64,000 nt of DNA from Pseudomonadota bacterium (GCA_019352135.1 JABBNX010000001.1:1-64000); one strand, 5' to 3'; numbered from the stretch's first letter, positions 40,300 to 49,150 are shown. A program made the numbers and translations. The notes: generated from the letters alone by a model not told the origin.

Positions 40300-41085
40300 T
40301 TACGTGCTTGGGCTGTAATGGCGCTTAAGCCAGCGGCTCAGGCCGTCAAGACCGGGAAAGAGGACCCGCTCATTTACGTTGGCCTGGTCCAGCTTGTCGC
40401 GGATTTCCCATTTGAGGGCTGCAGGTATGATAATTCTTCTGGAAATGCCCGGTTGGTTTTCCAGCCACGATTCAAGAGCCATGGACGGGTCCGACATGAC
40501 GGAACAAAAAGCATGCTGATTGACAATTCTGTCATCTATGGAAGGCGGCTCAAAAAATATTGTTAACTTATCGTTAGCAAGAGCATCAAATTCGGACAAC
40601 GAATTGACGACTTCCGAGAGCATTCCGACCGTCATAACGTTGGCACCTTCGTCTGCAAGTCTTTTTTTAAGTGTTTGCGGCAGCAGTTCATGTGCTTTGA
40701 CATAATTAACCGCCCAGATAACGCCATCAATATTGAATTTTTCAATGTTTGATGTTGCAAAATGCATGGCGATAAAAGGTGAATACGTCCAGTCCAGCAA
40801 CCTGGTAGGGAGGCCGTAGTGCTGAGCGACTGACAGCCAGTGCCAGAGAGAGTCGCGCTCAACAATATTTCGGTGGGCGTATTTTTTGAAGTTCCTCAGC
40901 AGATGTCTTTCCAGTTCGACATACTGGCCACCTAATCGCATTAACGTTGTATCAAGGCGATAGCTGGAGTCTGACAGCCCCCTGAAAGCAAAGCGCGAAC
41001 GAAAACGTCGTATATCCTCGTTCCATGAATCAGCAAAAAGTTCATTTAACAATTCATCCCAAGAGTTAATCCTCAGTGTTTCCAA
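40300..41085 (-). CDS. FRG-domain protein
   Basis: A 261-residue soluble protein. The FRG motif is in FAFRGLSDSSYRL (about 32-45), followed by LLDWTYSPFIAMHFA (about 95-110), the second conserved block of this family. FRG proteins are of poorly known function and are often found in mobile or defence contexts. The gene is isolated, transcribed toward the GGDEF-EAL gene and divergent from the lipid-gene cluster. No membrane segment or signal peptide. Confidence 0.8.
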   Translation of the reverse strand: METLRINSWDELLNELFADSWNEDIRRFRSRFAFRGLSDSSYRLDTTLMRLGGQYVELERHLLRNFKKYAHRNIVERDSLWHWLSVAQHYGLPTRLLDWTYSPFIAMHFATSNIEKFNIDGVIWAVNYVKAHELLPQTLKKRLADEGANVMTVGMLSEVVNSLSEFDALANDKLTIFFEPPSIDDRIVNQHAFCSVMSDPSMALESWLENQPGISRRIIIPAALKWEIRDKLDQANVNERVLFPGLDGLSRWLKRHYSPST

Positions 41086-41535
41086 AATAACTGAGCCTCC
41101 AAAATGTGATTATTGTGTTGCTTGTTTTTACCGGCAGTGGCCATATGTTCATTACTTCATACCATGAATTCGAAGAATTAAAAGCCGGAAACCTATATCA
41201 AGGGCATCCGGTTTTTTCTGAAAATGGCATTTCGTACACATTCTTGCGCAGTTCTATGAATTAACCTGATAATATACTCCTCCCTTTCCGCTCTAACAGT
41301 AAAAAGTAACAGAACTTTTACACGGCACGAACACATTCGTCACAATTTTCATATATGATCAAAACCATGATCAACCCTGCCACTGCATCGCCAGTTCGAC
41401 CGGTGTCCCAAAGAATCTGCCCAGCCTTTTTAGTTCCACTGCTTTCTGTCGACCTGACAACAGATACATTATGTGCCACTACAGCGTCCAGAAAAACGGC
41501 GGATTGTTCAGACCATTTTCCGCGAGGGAGTGTTC
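41086..41535. other. 450-base divergent intergenic region
   Basis: Separates the FRG gene (minus) from the lipid-gene cluster (plus). An imperfect stem with a T-run (about 41181-41217, CCGGA and TCCGG arms followed by TTTTTT) looks terminator-like on the plus strand, though no plus-strand gene precedes it. An AT-rich near-palindrome lies at about 41298-41321 (TAAAAAGT and AACTTTTA arms), a possible operator. No short gene is supported. Confidence 0.35.
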
Positions 41536-43971
41536 ATGATTAGAGAACGCATGTCCGAAGTGGGGATTGCGCCGGAAAACACCCGCAAAATTTTTGCGCG
41601 GCTGGGAGTGTCTTTCGCCTCACGGGAGGAACTGGCGGCCACATTGCCTTTCTCTCTGCATGATGTGACCGCCGGTTCAGAGAGCGAGCTTCAGGCTGTC
41701 GTATGCGGAGCAAAGGAAAATGTTGACCTGCCGCTGATTATCGAACAGTCCAATTTTTTCGCCAACATGATGAAGAGGGCGGCGTCGGGCGAGACGCCAC
41801 ACAAGGTTATCGCCGATCTGGAACGCTTTCTGGCGGACAACCCTTCACAAACATGGGAAAACAGCTGGGTGCGATTTCCCCGCCGAAACCTGTCCCGTTT
41901 TGCCCAGGATGTATTTGAAAAAGACCTGCTGGCTGATAAAAAGAACCCGGCAGGCGGCACACGTGCAGACTCAAGCCGTTTCATGTTCAGTGATGCCTCT
42001 GGTGAAGAGATGCTGCGGCTGCCGATCAGCTACCTGATCAAGCTGGCTCTTGCCGACCTGCTCGGTTCCCAGCAGATACTCCCCGCTATGATCCGTCAGA
42101 CCGGCATCCGTTTGATGGAACACTTCCTGAACGACAATACCTCGCCGGAAACCTTTTCCTTCAACGTCGTATCCCTTACTCCCGCGTCCGGCATGGGGAG
42201 AGGTATTGCCAGGGAAACCGCCATCCGCTTCCTGATGACGCAACTGCTGGTGATGTACGCCAACCAGGCATTCGGCATTGCCGAGCGCGGTCAGCAGGCC
42301 ATGACCTATTTTGCCCCACACCCGCCGGTCCGGCAAAAGGAGCTGAACGACCATGTTTCTGACAGCTTCTACCGGGACCTGTTCATGAGCCCTTGTCTTT
42401 CCGGGTGGGACCGTGGGGAAGACAAGTTCCGCTACATGCAGCTCTGCCACCAGGTGTTGTCCCGCAGCCAACTTAATGCGATCGCCAAGTTGAGGGATGC
42501 CGGCATCATTCTCACCAACCTCGTTTCGCTGCCCAATCTTTCCAATGTCTGCCTGGCCAACAACGGCACCCATATCAGCATCGGCAGCCGGCGCTTGACG
42601 CAAGCCCTGGCGGCTGGCGGTTTTTCCGCCCAGCACGAGAAACATTTTGGCGATCTGGCAATCAAGATCGGCGAACACTTTCTGCCGCTCTTCGTCGGCA
42701 CCTATACCGCCGCCCCCTACCGGCTGGCTTTTACCGATTTTCACCCGGAAAAGGCACTCGGGTTTCTTCCCCACGAACTGGACTACACCCACCTGAGAAT
42801 GATCTGGCGCCGCTGGAAAAAGAAGGCGGATCTTTCCATTTTCGGCCAGCCGCTCACCCCCTTCGGACCGGCGATGCTGGACAAGATGGTGAGCTCGGTT
42901 TTCAGGTTACAGGGTGATTTTGTCCCCGATTATCGGCTGGTGGATTACCTGGTCAGCCTGCTGTCTACTGAGCAAAGCCCCGGTTTGAACGGGCAGGTGG
43001 GCAACAGTGACCGGCTGCGCCGCGATCTGGCCGACATGGGAGTGTTCGATGAACAGATGTCGGTCTACCTGCTCTACAAACAGCGTGAATATGCCAAAAT
43101 GGGCTTCTCGGGCTTCGAAGGGCGTTATTACAGCGTATTCGAAAATTTCGGGGAAGATATGGGGCGTGCCACCGACCTGCAAACCCTGGTTACGGCGCTG
43201 GCCTACAAATATATGGCGCTCGGCACGACCCATGCGCACATTCCGGATGCCCCCTCGGTGGAGAGCGAACGGCGGCAGATATTTTTCGGTGCGGCTATCG
43301 GCATCCCCACTTTTTTTGTGCGCAAGGACAGCGCCAATGCCTTTCTCGACAAGATCCTCAAGAAAACCAAAGGCATCCGCCCCAGCCGCCGCTACCCCGG
43401 GTATCTCCGCGTGCAGATCAACGAGTACCGGCGGGCGCTGATTCTGGTAATCAGGGAGGATGCAGCCGACCTGGTCGAACTGATGGGACTGCACGACACG
43501 CTGAATGACCTTGAAATGCGCATCAATGAACCAGCACTTCATTCCGCCGCCGGGCGTTTGACCGCCGGCATCCTCGACGAGGCGGGCGGATCGTCACCCC
43601 TGCGCGTCAATGCCCGCGAATTTAACACCGCTGCCGAGCGCTACTACCGCACCACGCTGCGCCAGCGGCATATGGATGAGGCGTTCGGTTTTCTGCTCCA
43701 GGACTGCACCATGCTTGACCGGGAGCAGAACTCTCCGGATGAGCCGCACTGCACAGCCCTGCGCGCCATCCTCCAGGGAGAGGACGCCGCCCGGTTCGTT
43801 GCCGCAGTAAAAGAGGACGTCCTGCACGAGCGCGCTGACATTACCACCCTCCAGCGCATGATGAACCTGATTCTGCTCAAGGTGTCTCTCGACCAGCGTA
43901 CAGACACGCACAAATCTGACAATCAAAGGAGCACTCCGGATGATGCAGCATCAGTATATCGAGCGGGATAG
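41536..43971 (+). CDS. 811-residue protein of unknown family, first gene of a lipid-gene cluster
   Basis: I do not recognise this family. The ATG at 41536 has GAGGGA 8 bases upstream; an in-frame ATG at 41473 would add 21 residues without a good site. The protein is soluble-looking, with no signal peptide or clear membrane helix. Notable segments are PASGMGRGIARETAIRFL (about 215-232), LTNLVSLPNLSNVCLANNGTHISIGSRRL (about 335-365), a His/Asp-rich TDFHPEKALGFLPHELDYTHL (about 400-420) and a basic RPSRRYPGYLRV (about 615-627). It overlaps the next gene by 32 bases, so the proteins are translated together with the lipid enzymes downstream. Confidence 0.85.
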   Translation: MIRERMSEVGIAPENTRKIFARLGVSFASREELAATLPFSLHDVTAGSESELQAVVCGAKENVDLPLIIEQSNFFANMMKRAASGETPHKVIADLERFLADNPSQTWENSWVRFPRRNLSRFAQDVFEKDLLADKKNPAGGTRADSSRFMFSDASGEEMLRLPISYLIKLALADLLGSQQILPAMIRQTGIRLMEHFLNDNTSPETFSFNVVSLTPASGMGRGIARETAIRFLMTQLLVMYANQAFGIAERGQQAMTYFAPHPPVRQKELNDHVSDSFYRDLFMSPCLSGWDRGEDKFRYMQLCHQVLSRSQLNAIAKLRDAGIILTNLVSLPNLSNVCLANNGTHISIGSRRLTQALAAGGFSAQHEKHFGDLAIKIGEHFLPLFVGTYTAAPYRLAFTDFHPEKALGFLPHELDYTHLRMIWRRWKKKADLSIFGQPLTPFGPAMLDKMVSSVFRLQGDFVPDYRLVDYLVSLLSTEQSPGLNGQVGNSDRLRRDLADMGVFDEQMSVYLLYKQREYAKMGFSGFEGRYYSVFENFGEDMGRATDLQTLVTALAYKYMALGTTHAHIPDAPSVESERRQIFFGAAIGIPTFFVRKDSANAFLDKILKKTKGIRPSRRYPGYLRVQINEYRRALILVIREDAADLVELMGLHDTLNDLEMRINEPALHSAAGRLTAGILDEAGGSSPLRVNAREFNTAAERYYRTTLRQRHMDEAFGFLLQDCTMLDREQNSPDEPHCTALRAILQGEDAARFVAAVKEDVLHERADITTLQRMMNLILLKVSLDQRTDTHKSDNQRSTPDDAASVYRAG

Positions 43972-44944
43972 CGGCATGGTAATCACCGAGCGACTGTTGG
44001 GAGACTGGATGGTGTGTCTGCTCTATCATGGCGTGCGAGAGAGCAGTACCGCTCTGTTCAGGATGTTAACCAGCAGCCGGTCGTCCCATATCCTGAGCCT
44101 GGTCAATTTTGACCGTCCCGTCCTGAACGAACGTGCCTTTCTCGCTGATTGCGGCATTGACCTGTCGGAGTGTCTCGACCCGACCAGCCAGCTGGATACG
44201 CCCCGTAAAATATTCGAGAGAAAGATCCGCTACTGGGAGTGCCGTCCCATGCCGGCTGGGACGGATGTGATCGTCTCACCTGCCGATGCCCGGGTGCTGG
44301 TTGGGTCTTTCCGCGAAACGTCGCTGATTTTTCTGAAGGATAAATTTTTCTCCTTCGAGGAAATGTTCGGCAGTGGCACCAACGAATGGAACACGTCCTT
44401 TACCGGAGGTGATTTTGCCGTATTCCGCCTGACGCCTGACAAATATCACTACAACCACACCCCGGTATCCGGAGAGGTTGTTGATTTCTATGCCATTGAC
44501 GGCGATTACCATTCCTGCAATCCGACGGCTGTGGTCAGTGTCGCCACCCCCTACTCCAAGAACAAACGGGTAGTAACGATCATCGATACCGATGTGCCGG
44601 GCGGCACGGGTGCCGGCCTTGTGGCAATGATAGAAGTTGTGGCCCTGATGATTGGCGACATCGTCCAGGCCTACAGCTCTGAGTCATACAACGCGCCACG
44701 TCCCGTCGAAAAGGGGATGTTCCTCCACAGGGGACAACCTAAGAGTCTTTACCGTCCCGGCAGCAGCACTGACATACTGATATTCCAGGAGGGACGCATC
44801 GATTTTGCGCGGGACATTCTGGATAACATGAACCATACTGGAGCTTCGAGCCGCTTTACCCAGGGATTCCAGAAGCCTCTGGTGGAAACTGACATCCGGG
44901 TCAGATCCGTGCTTGGCGCGGTACGGAAGAGGGGACTTACATGA
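43940..44944 (+). CDS. Phosphatidylserine decarboxylase-like protein
   Basis: A 334-residue member of the PSD family, which removes CO2 from phosphatidylserine after self-cleavage at a serine to form a pyruvoyl group. Marks are SPADARVLVG (about 113-122), YHYNHTPVSGEV (the His block, about 172-183) and GSST at 274-277, where Ser276 aligns with the serine of the usual LGST. Unlike typical bacterial Psd there is a longer N-terminal part (about 1-100). AAAGGAG precedes the ATG. It may act on a lipid other than phosphatidylserine. Its stop overlaps the next start (ATGA). Confidence 0.87.
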   Translation: MMQHQYIERDSGMVITERLLGDWMVCLLYHGVRESSTALFRMLTSSRSSHILSLVNFDRPVLNERAFLADCGIDLSECLDPTSQLDTPRKIFERKIRYWECRPMPAGTDVIVSPADARVLVGSFRETSLIFLKDKFFSFEEMFGSGTNEWNTSFTGGDFAVFRLTPDKYHYNHTPVSGEVVDFYAIDGDYHSCNPTAVVSVATPYSKNKRVVTIIDTDVPGGTGAGLVAMIEVVALMIGDIVQAYSSESYNAPRPVEKGMFLHRGQPKSLYRPGSSTDILIFQEGRIDFARDILDNMNHTGASSRFTQGFQKPLVETDIRVRSVLGAVRKRGLT

Positions 44945-45993
44945 TGGTATCCGTGACACTGTGTGCTGTAATCATGTTTCTGTCCGTCTATTTCTGGTGG
45001 GGATTCAGGAAGCTCCCCGGCGAAGGGTGGCAGATCGTTGCTTCGGTGCCGGCATCCCGAACGGAACAGGGTGACTGGAAGGGGATTAACTTCACCTGGT
45101 ATGGTGTGCTGACCGCCAATGCCTATCTGGTAGCGGTAGCGGTGCTGCTGGTGCTGATGGGGGCTGCCGGAGTGCCGCCGCTCGGCACGGCCGCTCTGGT
45201 TGCGGTCATGCTCTGCTGCTGTGTGCCGGCCTCGCGGCTGGTGGCCCGGATCGTGGAAAAGAAGACCGATACGTTCACGGTCGGCGGGGCGGTTTTCGTC
45301 GGCATCCTGATCACCCCTTTCGTGATAGTGGTACTCAACCGCACTGCCGGGGAACTGTTGGCATTCCATATTCCGATTATGTCGGCCTATGCAGCTATCG
45401 CCATTGCCTACGCCTTTGGCGAAGGATTGGGTCGTTTGGCCTGCATCAGTTTTGGGTGTTGCTACGGAAAACCGGTGTCGGCCGGTTCAGAGCTGACCAG
45501 AAGGTTGTTTGCCGGCCGCGGCTTCACTTTTTTCGGCAGCACCAAAAAAATCGCCTATGCCGGGGGAATGGAAGCAATCGAAGTGATTCCGATCCAGGCG
45601 ATCACCGCCGTTCTCTATGCTGTCTGCGGGCTTATTGCCGCCGGACTCTATCTGGCGTCGCACCACATGAGCGCTTTTTTGTTTGCCACCATCACTACGC
45701 AGGGGTGGCGGTCCTTTTCCGAAACCCTTCGGGCTGACTATCGCGGGGAGGGCACTTTTTCCGCATATCAGATCATGGGGGTGGTCGGTATAGCATATGC
45801 GGTGGCGGTGGCATACGTTTTTGCCGGCGAGTCAATTACAGTTCCCGATCTCTCCGCCGGCCTGAAAAGCCTCTGGAACCCGGCACTGATCCTGTTTCTG
45901 CAAGGCATCTGGATGGCAATTTTCTATTATACGGGGCGCAGTACAGTAACCGGAGCCATACTCAGTTTTCATGTGCATCGTGACCGGATTTAA
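44941..45993 (+). CDS. Lgt-like integral membrane protein (prolipoprotein diacylglyceryl transferase family)
   Basis: A 350-residue protein with about eight transmembrane helices. The segment GEGLGRLACISFGCCYGKP (about 160-178) resembles the core signature of Lgt (GRxGNFxNGExxG), but with Cys in place of key Asn/Glu residues, as in divergent Lgt-like proteins. Lgt itself moves diacylglyceryl from phosphatidylglycerol to a lipoprotein cysteine; the substitutions and neighbours suggest a different acceptor. Co-translated with the PSD-like gene (4-base overlap). Confidence 0.75.
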   Translation: MMVSVTLCAVIMFLSVYFWWGFRKLPGEGWQIVASVPASRTEQGDWKGINFTWYGVLTANAYLVAVAVLLVLMGAAGVPPLGTAALVAVMLCCCVPASRLVARIVEKKTDTFTVGGAVFVGILITPFVIVVLNRTAGELLAFHIPIMSAYAAIAIAYAFGEGLGRLACISFGCCYGKPVSAGSELTRRLFAGRGFTFFGSTKKIAYAGGMEAIEVIPIQAITAVLYAVCGLIAAGLYLASHHMSAFLFATITTQGWRSFSETLRADYRGEGTFSAYQIMGVVGIAYAVAVAYVFAGESITVPDLSAGLKSLWNPALILFLQGIWMAIFYYTGRSTVTGAILSFHVHRDRI

Positions 45994-46486
45994 CGCGCCT
46001 GCCGCTCAGCGGTTAAAGAGTGCCGTAGGGCGGATGTTATCCCCTCTGCTGAAACGGTTTCGGAAAGTCCTGACATGTGGACTCACACCGCAGAAAAGTG
46101 CCCTGACACTCTGCGTGGGTTTTGCCATCGGGGTTATGCCGCTACTGTGGGGAACGACGCTGATATGCATCGTGGTGGCCTATATCTTCAAGCTCAACCA
46201 TGTGGCGTTACAGTCGGTCAACTACCTCTTCTATCCGCTGCAACTGGTACTCCTGGTTCCCTTTTTTACGTTGGGCGCACGGCTGTTCCCCTGGGGGCCG
46301 CCGCTGCCGCCGCATCTGTTTGCCGCAGTGATCCGGAATCCCGGAACGTCATGGCGCCTTCTGTACTGGATTACACTCAAATCGCTTGCAGCCTGGCTGG
46401 TTACCGCCGTTCCGGCCGCTGTGCTCGCCTACGGAATACTCATGGCTCTTGCGTTCATGAAAAATGCTCACACACCCAGAGTCTGA
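45971..46486 (+). CDS. DUF2062 membrane protein
   Basis: A 171-residue membrane protein with a DUF2062 domain: basic N-terminus, then GLTPQKSALTLCVGFAIGVMPLLWG (about 38-62) and two to three further helices. DUF2062 proteins often sit beside glycosyltransferase or lipid genes; their function is unknown. The gene overlaps the Lgt-like gene by 23 bases. The ATG at 45971 lacks a good ribosome site; an internal ATG at 46034 (after TAGGGCGG) would shorten it by 21 residues. Confidence 0.82.
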   Translation: MCIVTGFNAPAAQRLKSAVGRMLSPLLKRFRKVLTCGLTPQKSALTLCVGFAIGVMPLLWGTTLICIVVAYIFKLNHVALQSVNYLFYPLQLVLLVPFFTLGARLFPWGPPLPPHLFAAVIRNPGTSWRLLYWITLKSLAAWLVTAVPAAVLAYGILMALAFMKNAHTPRV

Positions 46487-46516
46487 ATATAGGCGCACCT
46501 GGGGACAGGAGACAAT

Positions 46517-47452
46517 ATGCCGGGCCCGTATGCTCACATTACACTGCTGCATGAACTCATGCGACCAGGCACGTCCGGGTCGATCTTTAATTCATCCTCC
46601 GGGTTCCTTGACGCTCTGGAACAGTATTTCCCCTACTGTGCATTGGGCGCCGTGAGCCCTGATTATCCCAATCTTGCCCGACACGATGATACTGCCGCCT
46701 GGTGGGCGGATGCCATGCACTGCGCCAGGGCGGGCGAGATGATTGCGAGCGGCGTCAGGCGCCTGAGCGGCACGGCCGGAACCGTCCGTGACAAACAGCT
46801 GGCATGGCTGTTGGGCTATTGCGCACACGTTGCGACCGATGTGACCATTCATCCCGTGGTGCAGGCCAAGGTGGGGGCCTATGCTGAAAACCAACGGCAC
46901 CACCGCGTCTGCGAGATGAATCAGGACAGCTATATCTACCGCAGGATGAACCTGGGAGAAATCGGCGTATCCGACACCTTTGCCCGCATTGTTGCGCAGT
47001 GCAGCGATGCCGATGACGGAACCCGGCTTGACCGCGACATCGTCACTTTCTGGGAAGGCATGCTCGGGGATGTGTATCCGCACCAGTTCGTCAAATATTC
47101 ACCGAATAGTGCCTCATGGCACCGCGAATTTGTTGCCAAAGCTGCCGATTGCAGGGCCGGCGAGGTGCGGCTTTTTCCCCTTGCCTCTGTCATAGCCGCA
47201 AAGATGGGGGTGACCTATCCGGCGTATGAAACGGTTGACCGGCAGTATATAGAAGAGCAGATTATACCGTCTGAACCCAACTACCTTCTCCATTATGACA
47301 AGATCTTCGACCATGCTGCCGAAAATGTCGCGGCGGTGTGGCGCTTGGTGGAACAGGCAGTGTGTGCTGCCGCTCCGGCATATATGCACCAGTTTGAAGA
47401 GTGGAATCTGGACACCGGGCGCGATGCGCATGACAGGCTTGTTTTCTGGTAA
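46517..47452 (+). CDS. Zinc-dependent phospholipase C-like protein
   Basis: A 311-residue soluble protein of the zinc-dependent phospholipase C family. It begins MPGPYAHITLLHEL and has CALGAVSPDYPNL (about 40-52), WLLGYCAHVATDVTIHP (about 97-113) and NYLLHYDKIFDH, with several His and Asp that would bind metal. No signal peptide, so it would act in the cytoplasm, unlike secreted PLC toxins. AGGAG lies 6 bases before the ATG and the gene follows DUF2062 by 30 bases. Hydrolysis of a phospholipid head group is likely but unproven. Confidence 0.8.
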   Translation: MPGPYAHITLLHELMRPGTSGSIFNSSSGFLDALEQYFPYCALGAVSPDYPNLARHDDTAAWWADAMHCARAGEMIASGVRRLSGTAGTVRDKQLAWLLGYCAHVATDVTIHPVVQAKVGAYAENQRHHRVCEMNQDSYIYRRMNLGEIGVSDTFARIVAQCSDADDGTRLDRDIVTFWEGMLGDVYPHQFVKYSPNSASWHREFVAKAADCRAGEVRLFPLASVIAAKMGVTYPAYETVDRQYIEEQIIPSEPNYLLHYDKIFDHAAENVAAVWRLVEQAVCAAAPAYMHQFEEWNLDTGRDAHDRLVFW

Positions 47453-47499
47453 CATATGCCTTAGATTGGCTTTTGTACCTTCAGGCTAAGGAGTGACCA

Positions 47500-48258
47500 A
47501 TGAAAATAATTGCCGTTTATAACATCAAGGGTGGAGTCGGTAAAACGGCCACGTGCGTCAATCTGGCCTATTCCTGTGCGAAGAACGGCATGAGGACGCT
47601 TCTGTGGGATCTGGATTCACAAGGAGCCTCAAGCTATTATTTCAATGTGAAGCCCGAGGTTAAAGGCGGAACGAAGAAACTTTTTAAAACCAAGGCGATT
47701 GGCGACCTCGTTAAAGAGACTGATATCGACTGTCTGGACCTGTTGCCGGCGGATTTTTCCTATCGGCATATGGACCTGTTTCTTGATAGCGAGAAGAAAC
47801 CTAAAAAACGGATGAGCGAATTTTTAAGCCGCTTTGAAGATGATTATGATGTCCTGTTTCTGGATTGTCCCCCCAGCTTTTCTCTGGTGTCGGAAAACGT
47901 TTTTAACTCGGCTGACGTCATGCTGGTGCCGCTCATTCCAACAACGCTGTCATTGCGGACCTACGGCCAGATTCTGGATTATGTCAGCGAGCACAAGAAA
48001 CTTACCCTCAAGCTGATGCCGTTCTTTTCAATGGTGGACAGGCGCAAAAAACTCCACCTTGAGACCATGGAAACAGGCCAGACCGATATCAAAGGGTTGT
48101 TGCGCACAACCATCCCGTATCTTTCAATTATTGAGTATATGGGAGTAAAAAGAGCACCGGTCGGCGTCTTTGCACCAAAAAATCAGGCAACGGAACTATT
48201 CGACCAGCTTTGGACGGAGGTCGTTCTTCGAGCGAAGCTGAGCGGCGGGAATGAATAA
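47500..48258 (+). CDS. ParA/MinD-family ATPase
   Basis: A 252-residue deviant-Walker ATPase: KGGVGKT at 10-16, LWDLDSQGASS (about 36-46) and FLDCPPSFSLVSE (about 122-134). This is the ParA subgroup that includes chromosome, plasmid and protein-cluster positioning factors. No parB or centromere-like repeats adjoin it, so it is an orphan ParA; it may localise a protein complex or cargo, for example the product of the cluster upstream. It is 47 bases after the phospholipase gene with an AAGGAG site. Confidence 0.88.
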   Translation: MKIIAVYNIKGGVGKTATCVNLAYSCAKNGMRTLLWDLDSQGASSYYFNVKPEVKGGTKKLFKTKAIGDLVKETDIDCLDLLPADFSYRHMDLFLDSEKKPKKRMSEFLSRFEDDYDVLFLDCPPSFSLVSENVFNSADVMLVPLIPTTLSLRTYGQILDYVSEHKKLTLKLMPFFSMVDRRKKLHLETMETGQTDIKGLLRTTIPYLSIIEYMGVKRAPVGVFAPKNQATELFDQLWTEVVLRAKLSGGNE

Positions 48259-48308
48259 AAATTCTCAAGTGCAATAACTCTGCAGAGTCGGTTAAAAAGG
48301 GGCACGAC

Positions 48309-48500
48309 ATGTATATTGCCAGAGACAAAAATAGCGAGCTTTATCTTTTTAGCGAACTCCCGAGCCAGGGGAACGAGTGCTGGTGGGCTCCGTCAGGAGT
48401 CGACGGCACCTATCTTCGTCTCGAAAAATCATTATATCCGGACGTTACCTGGGATTCCGGGCCCTTGAAGGTGGAGTTGTCGACTGTCAAGCCCGGGTGA
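48309..48500 (+). CDS. Small 63-residue protein after ParA
   Basis: Begins MYIARDKNSELYLFSELP, then a Trp-rich middle (ECWWAPSG). This opening resembles small IARD-type proteins seen in many genomes and phages, of no known function. AGGGG lies 7 bases before the ATG and it follows parA by 50 bases. No catalytic residue is evident; likely real but unassigned. Confidence 0.6.
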   Translation: MYIARDKNSELYLFSELPSQGNECWWAPSGVDGTYLRLEKSLYPDVTWDSGPLKVELSTVKPG

Positions 48501-48594
48501 GAATGTTACGAAAGGCTCCTCGTGTTGAGTAAGGGTGTCTGTGGGCGTCCACATGCACCGATCCGTCACCTGATTGTATGAAAATTTACATGAT

Positions 48595-48626
48595 TGTAAC
48601 ACTACGCTGATGAGAACAGTGTTACA
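48595..48626. promoter_or_regulatory. Inverted repeat, possible operator upstream of the lysine-tailed protein
   Basis: TGTAACACT (48595-48603) and AGTGTTACA (48618-48626) form a perfect 9-base dyad with a 14-base spacer, 120 bases upstream of the gene at 48747. The TGTAAC half also appears in the Pho box at 61609-61626. Centre-to-centre spacing suits a dimeric regulator. Confidence 0.45.
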
Positions 48627-48746
48627 TACGAGCGGGTATTCATTAGGATACATTTTTACCATCATTTATCAGGCTGGTGCCGATGTTGTAAATCTATGCA
48701 TCCACATAACGCGACATAGGGTCTTAAACTCAACAGGGAGGCTGCA

Positions 48747-49040
48747 ATGAGCAAAAAGGAAAAAGCGGAGTTTGCGTTGGCTGATGATTTAAAGGCGATG
48801 GTTGTACTGGTTCCCACGCTGAACTCTTTTATTAAAGTGCATAAGGAGATCGCAGCCGGGTATCAAAAGTACCGCAAAAACGGCGGTGAGGCGATCCCTG
48901 GTATTGAGAAGCATCTGGGCATCAAGGAGCAGGAGAGTGTAGTCCCAGTGAAGAAAAAGAAAGCCGCTGCGACAACAAATGCCACGGTTCCTACAGAAGA
49001 TGCTGAGGCAAAAAAAACCAAGAAGAAAGTAAAAAAGTAA
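48747..49040 (+). CDS. Small protein with lysine-rich C-terminus
   Basis: A 97-residue protein of no recognised family. The first 60 residues look helical; residues 66-97 are dominated by Lys and Ala with KKKK and KKTKKKVKK runs, a tail like those of nucleic-acid-binding or histone-like proteins. GGGAGG precedes the ATG, a terminator follows at 49126 and an inverted repeat sits upstream, so it is a separately regulated single gene. Confidence 0.7.
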   Translation: MSKKEKAEFALADDLKAMVVLVPTLNSFIKVHKEIAAGYQKYRKNGGEAIPGIEKHLGIKEQESVVPVKKKKAAATTNATVPTEDAEAKKTKKKVKK

Positions 49041-49125
49041 ATAATCTGGTGGGAATATCGAGAGAAATAACTCCGGATTCCGGGTGATCGTTTTCAGGAC
49101 GGTTACATGATCCACGAATGTGCAG

Positions 49126-49150
49126 GGGCGGCAGTGATGCCGCCCTTTTT
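49126..49150 (+). terminator. Rho-independent terminator
   Basis: GGGCGGCA (49126-49133), loop GTGA, TGCCGCCC (49138-49145), then TTTTTGTTTG. It ends the transcript of the lysine-tailed protein, before the restriction-modification gene. Confidence 0.9.

Noticed and set aside
41971..42792. Minus-strand frame of 273 codons inside the 811-residue gene
   Set aside because: Antisense shadow of a gene with consistent codon use; no ribosome site or recognisable domain.
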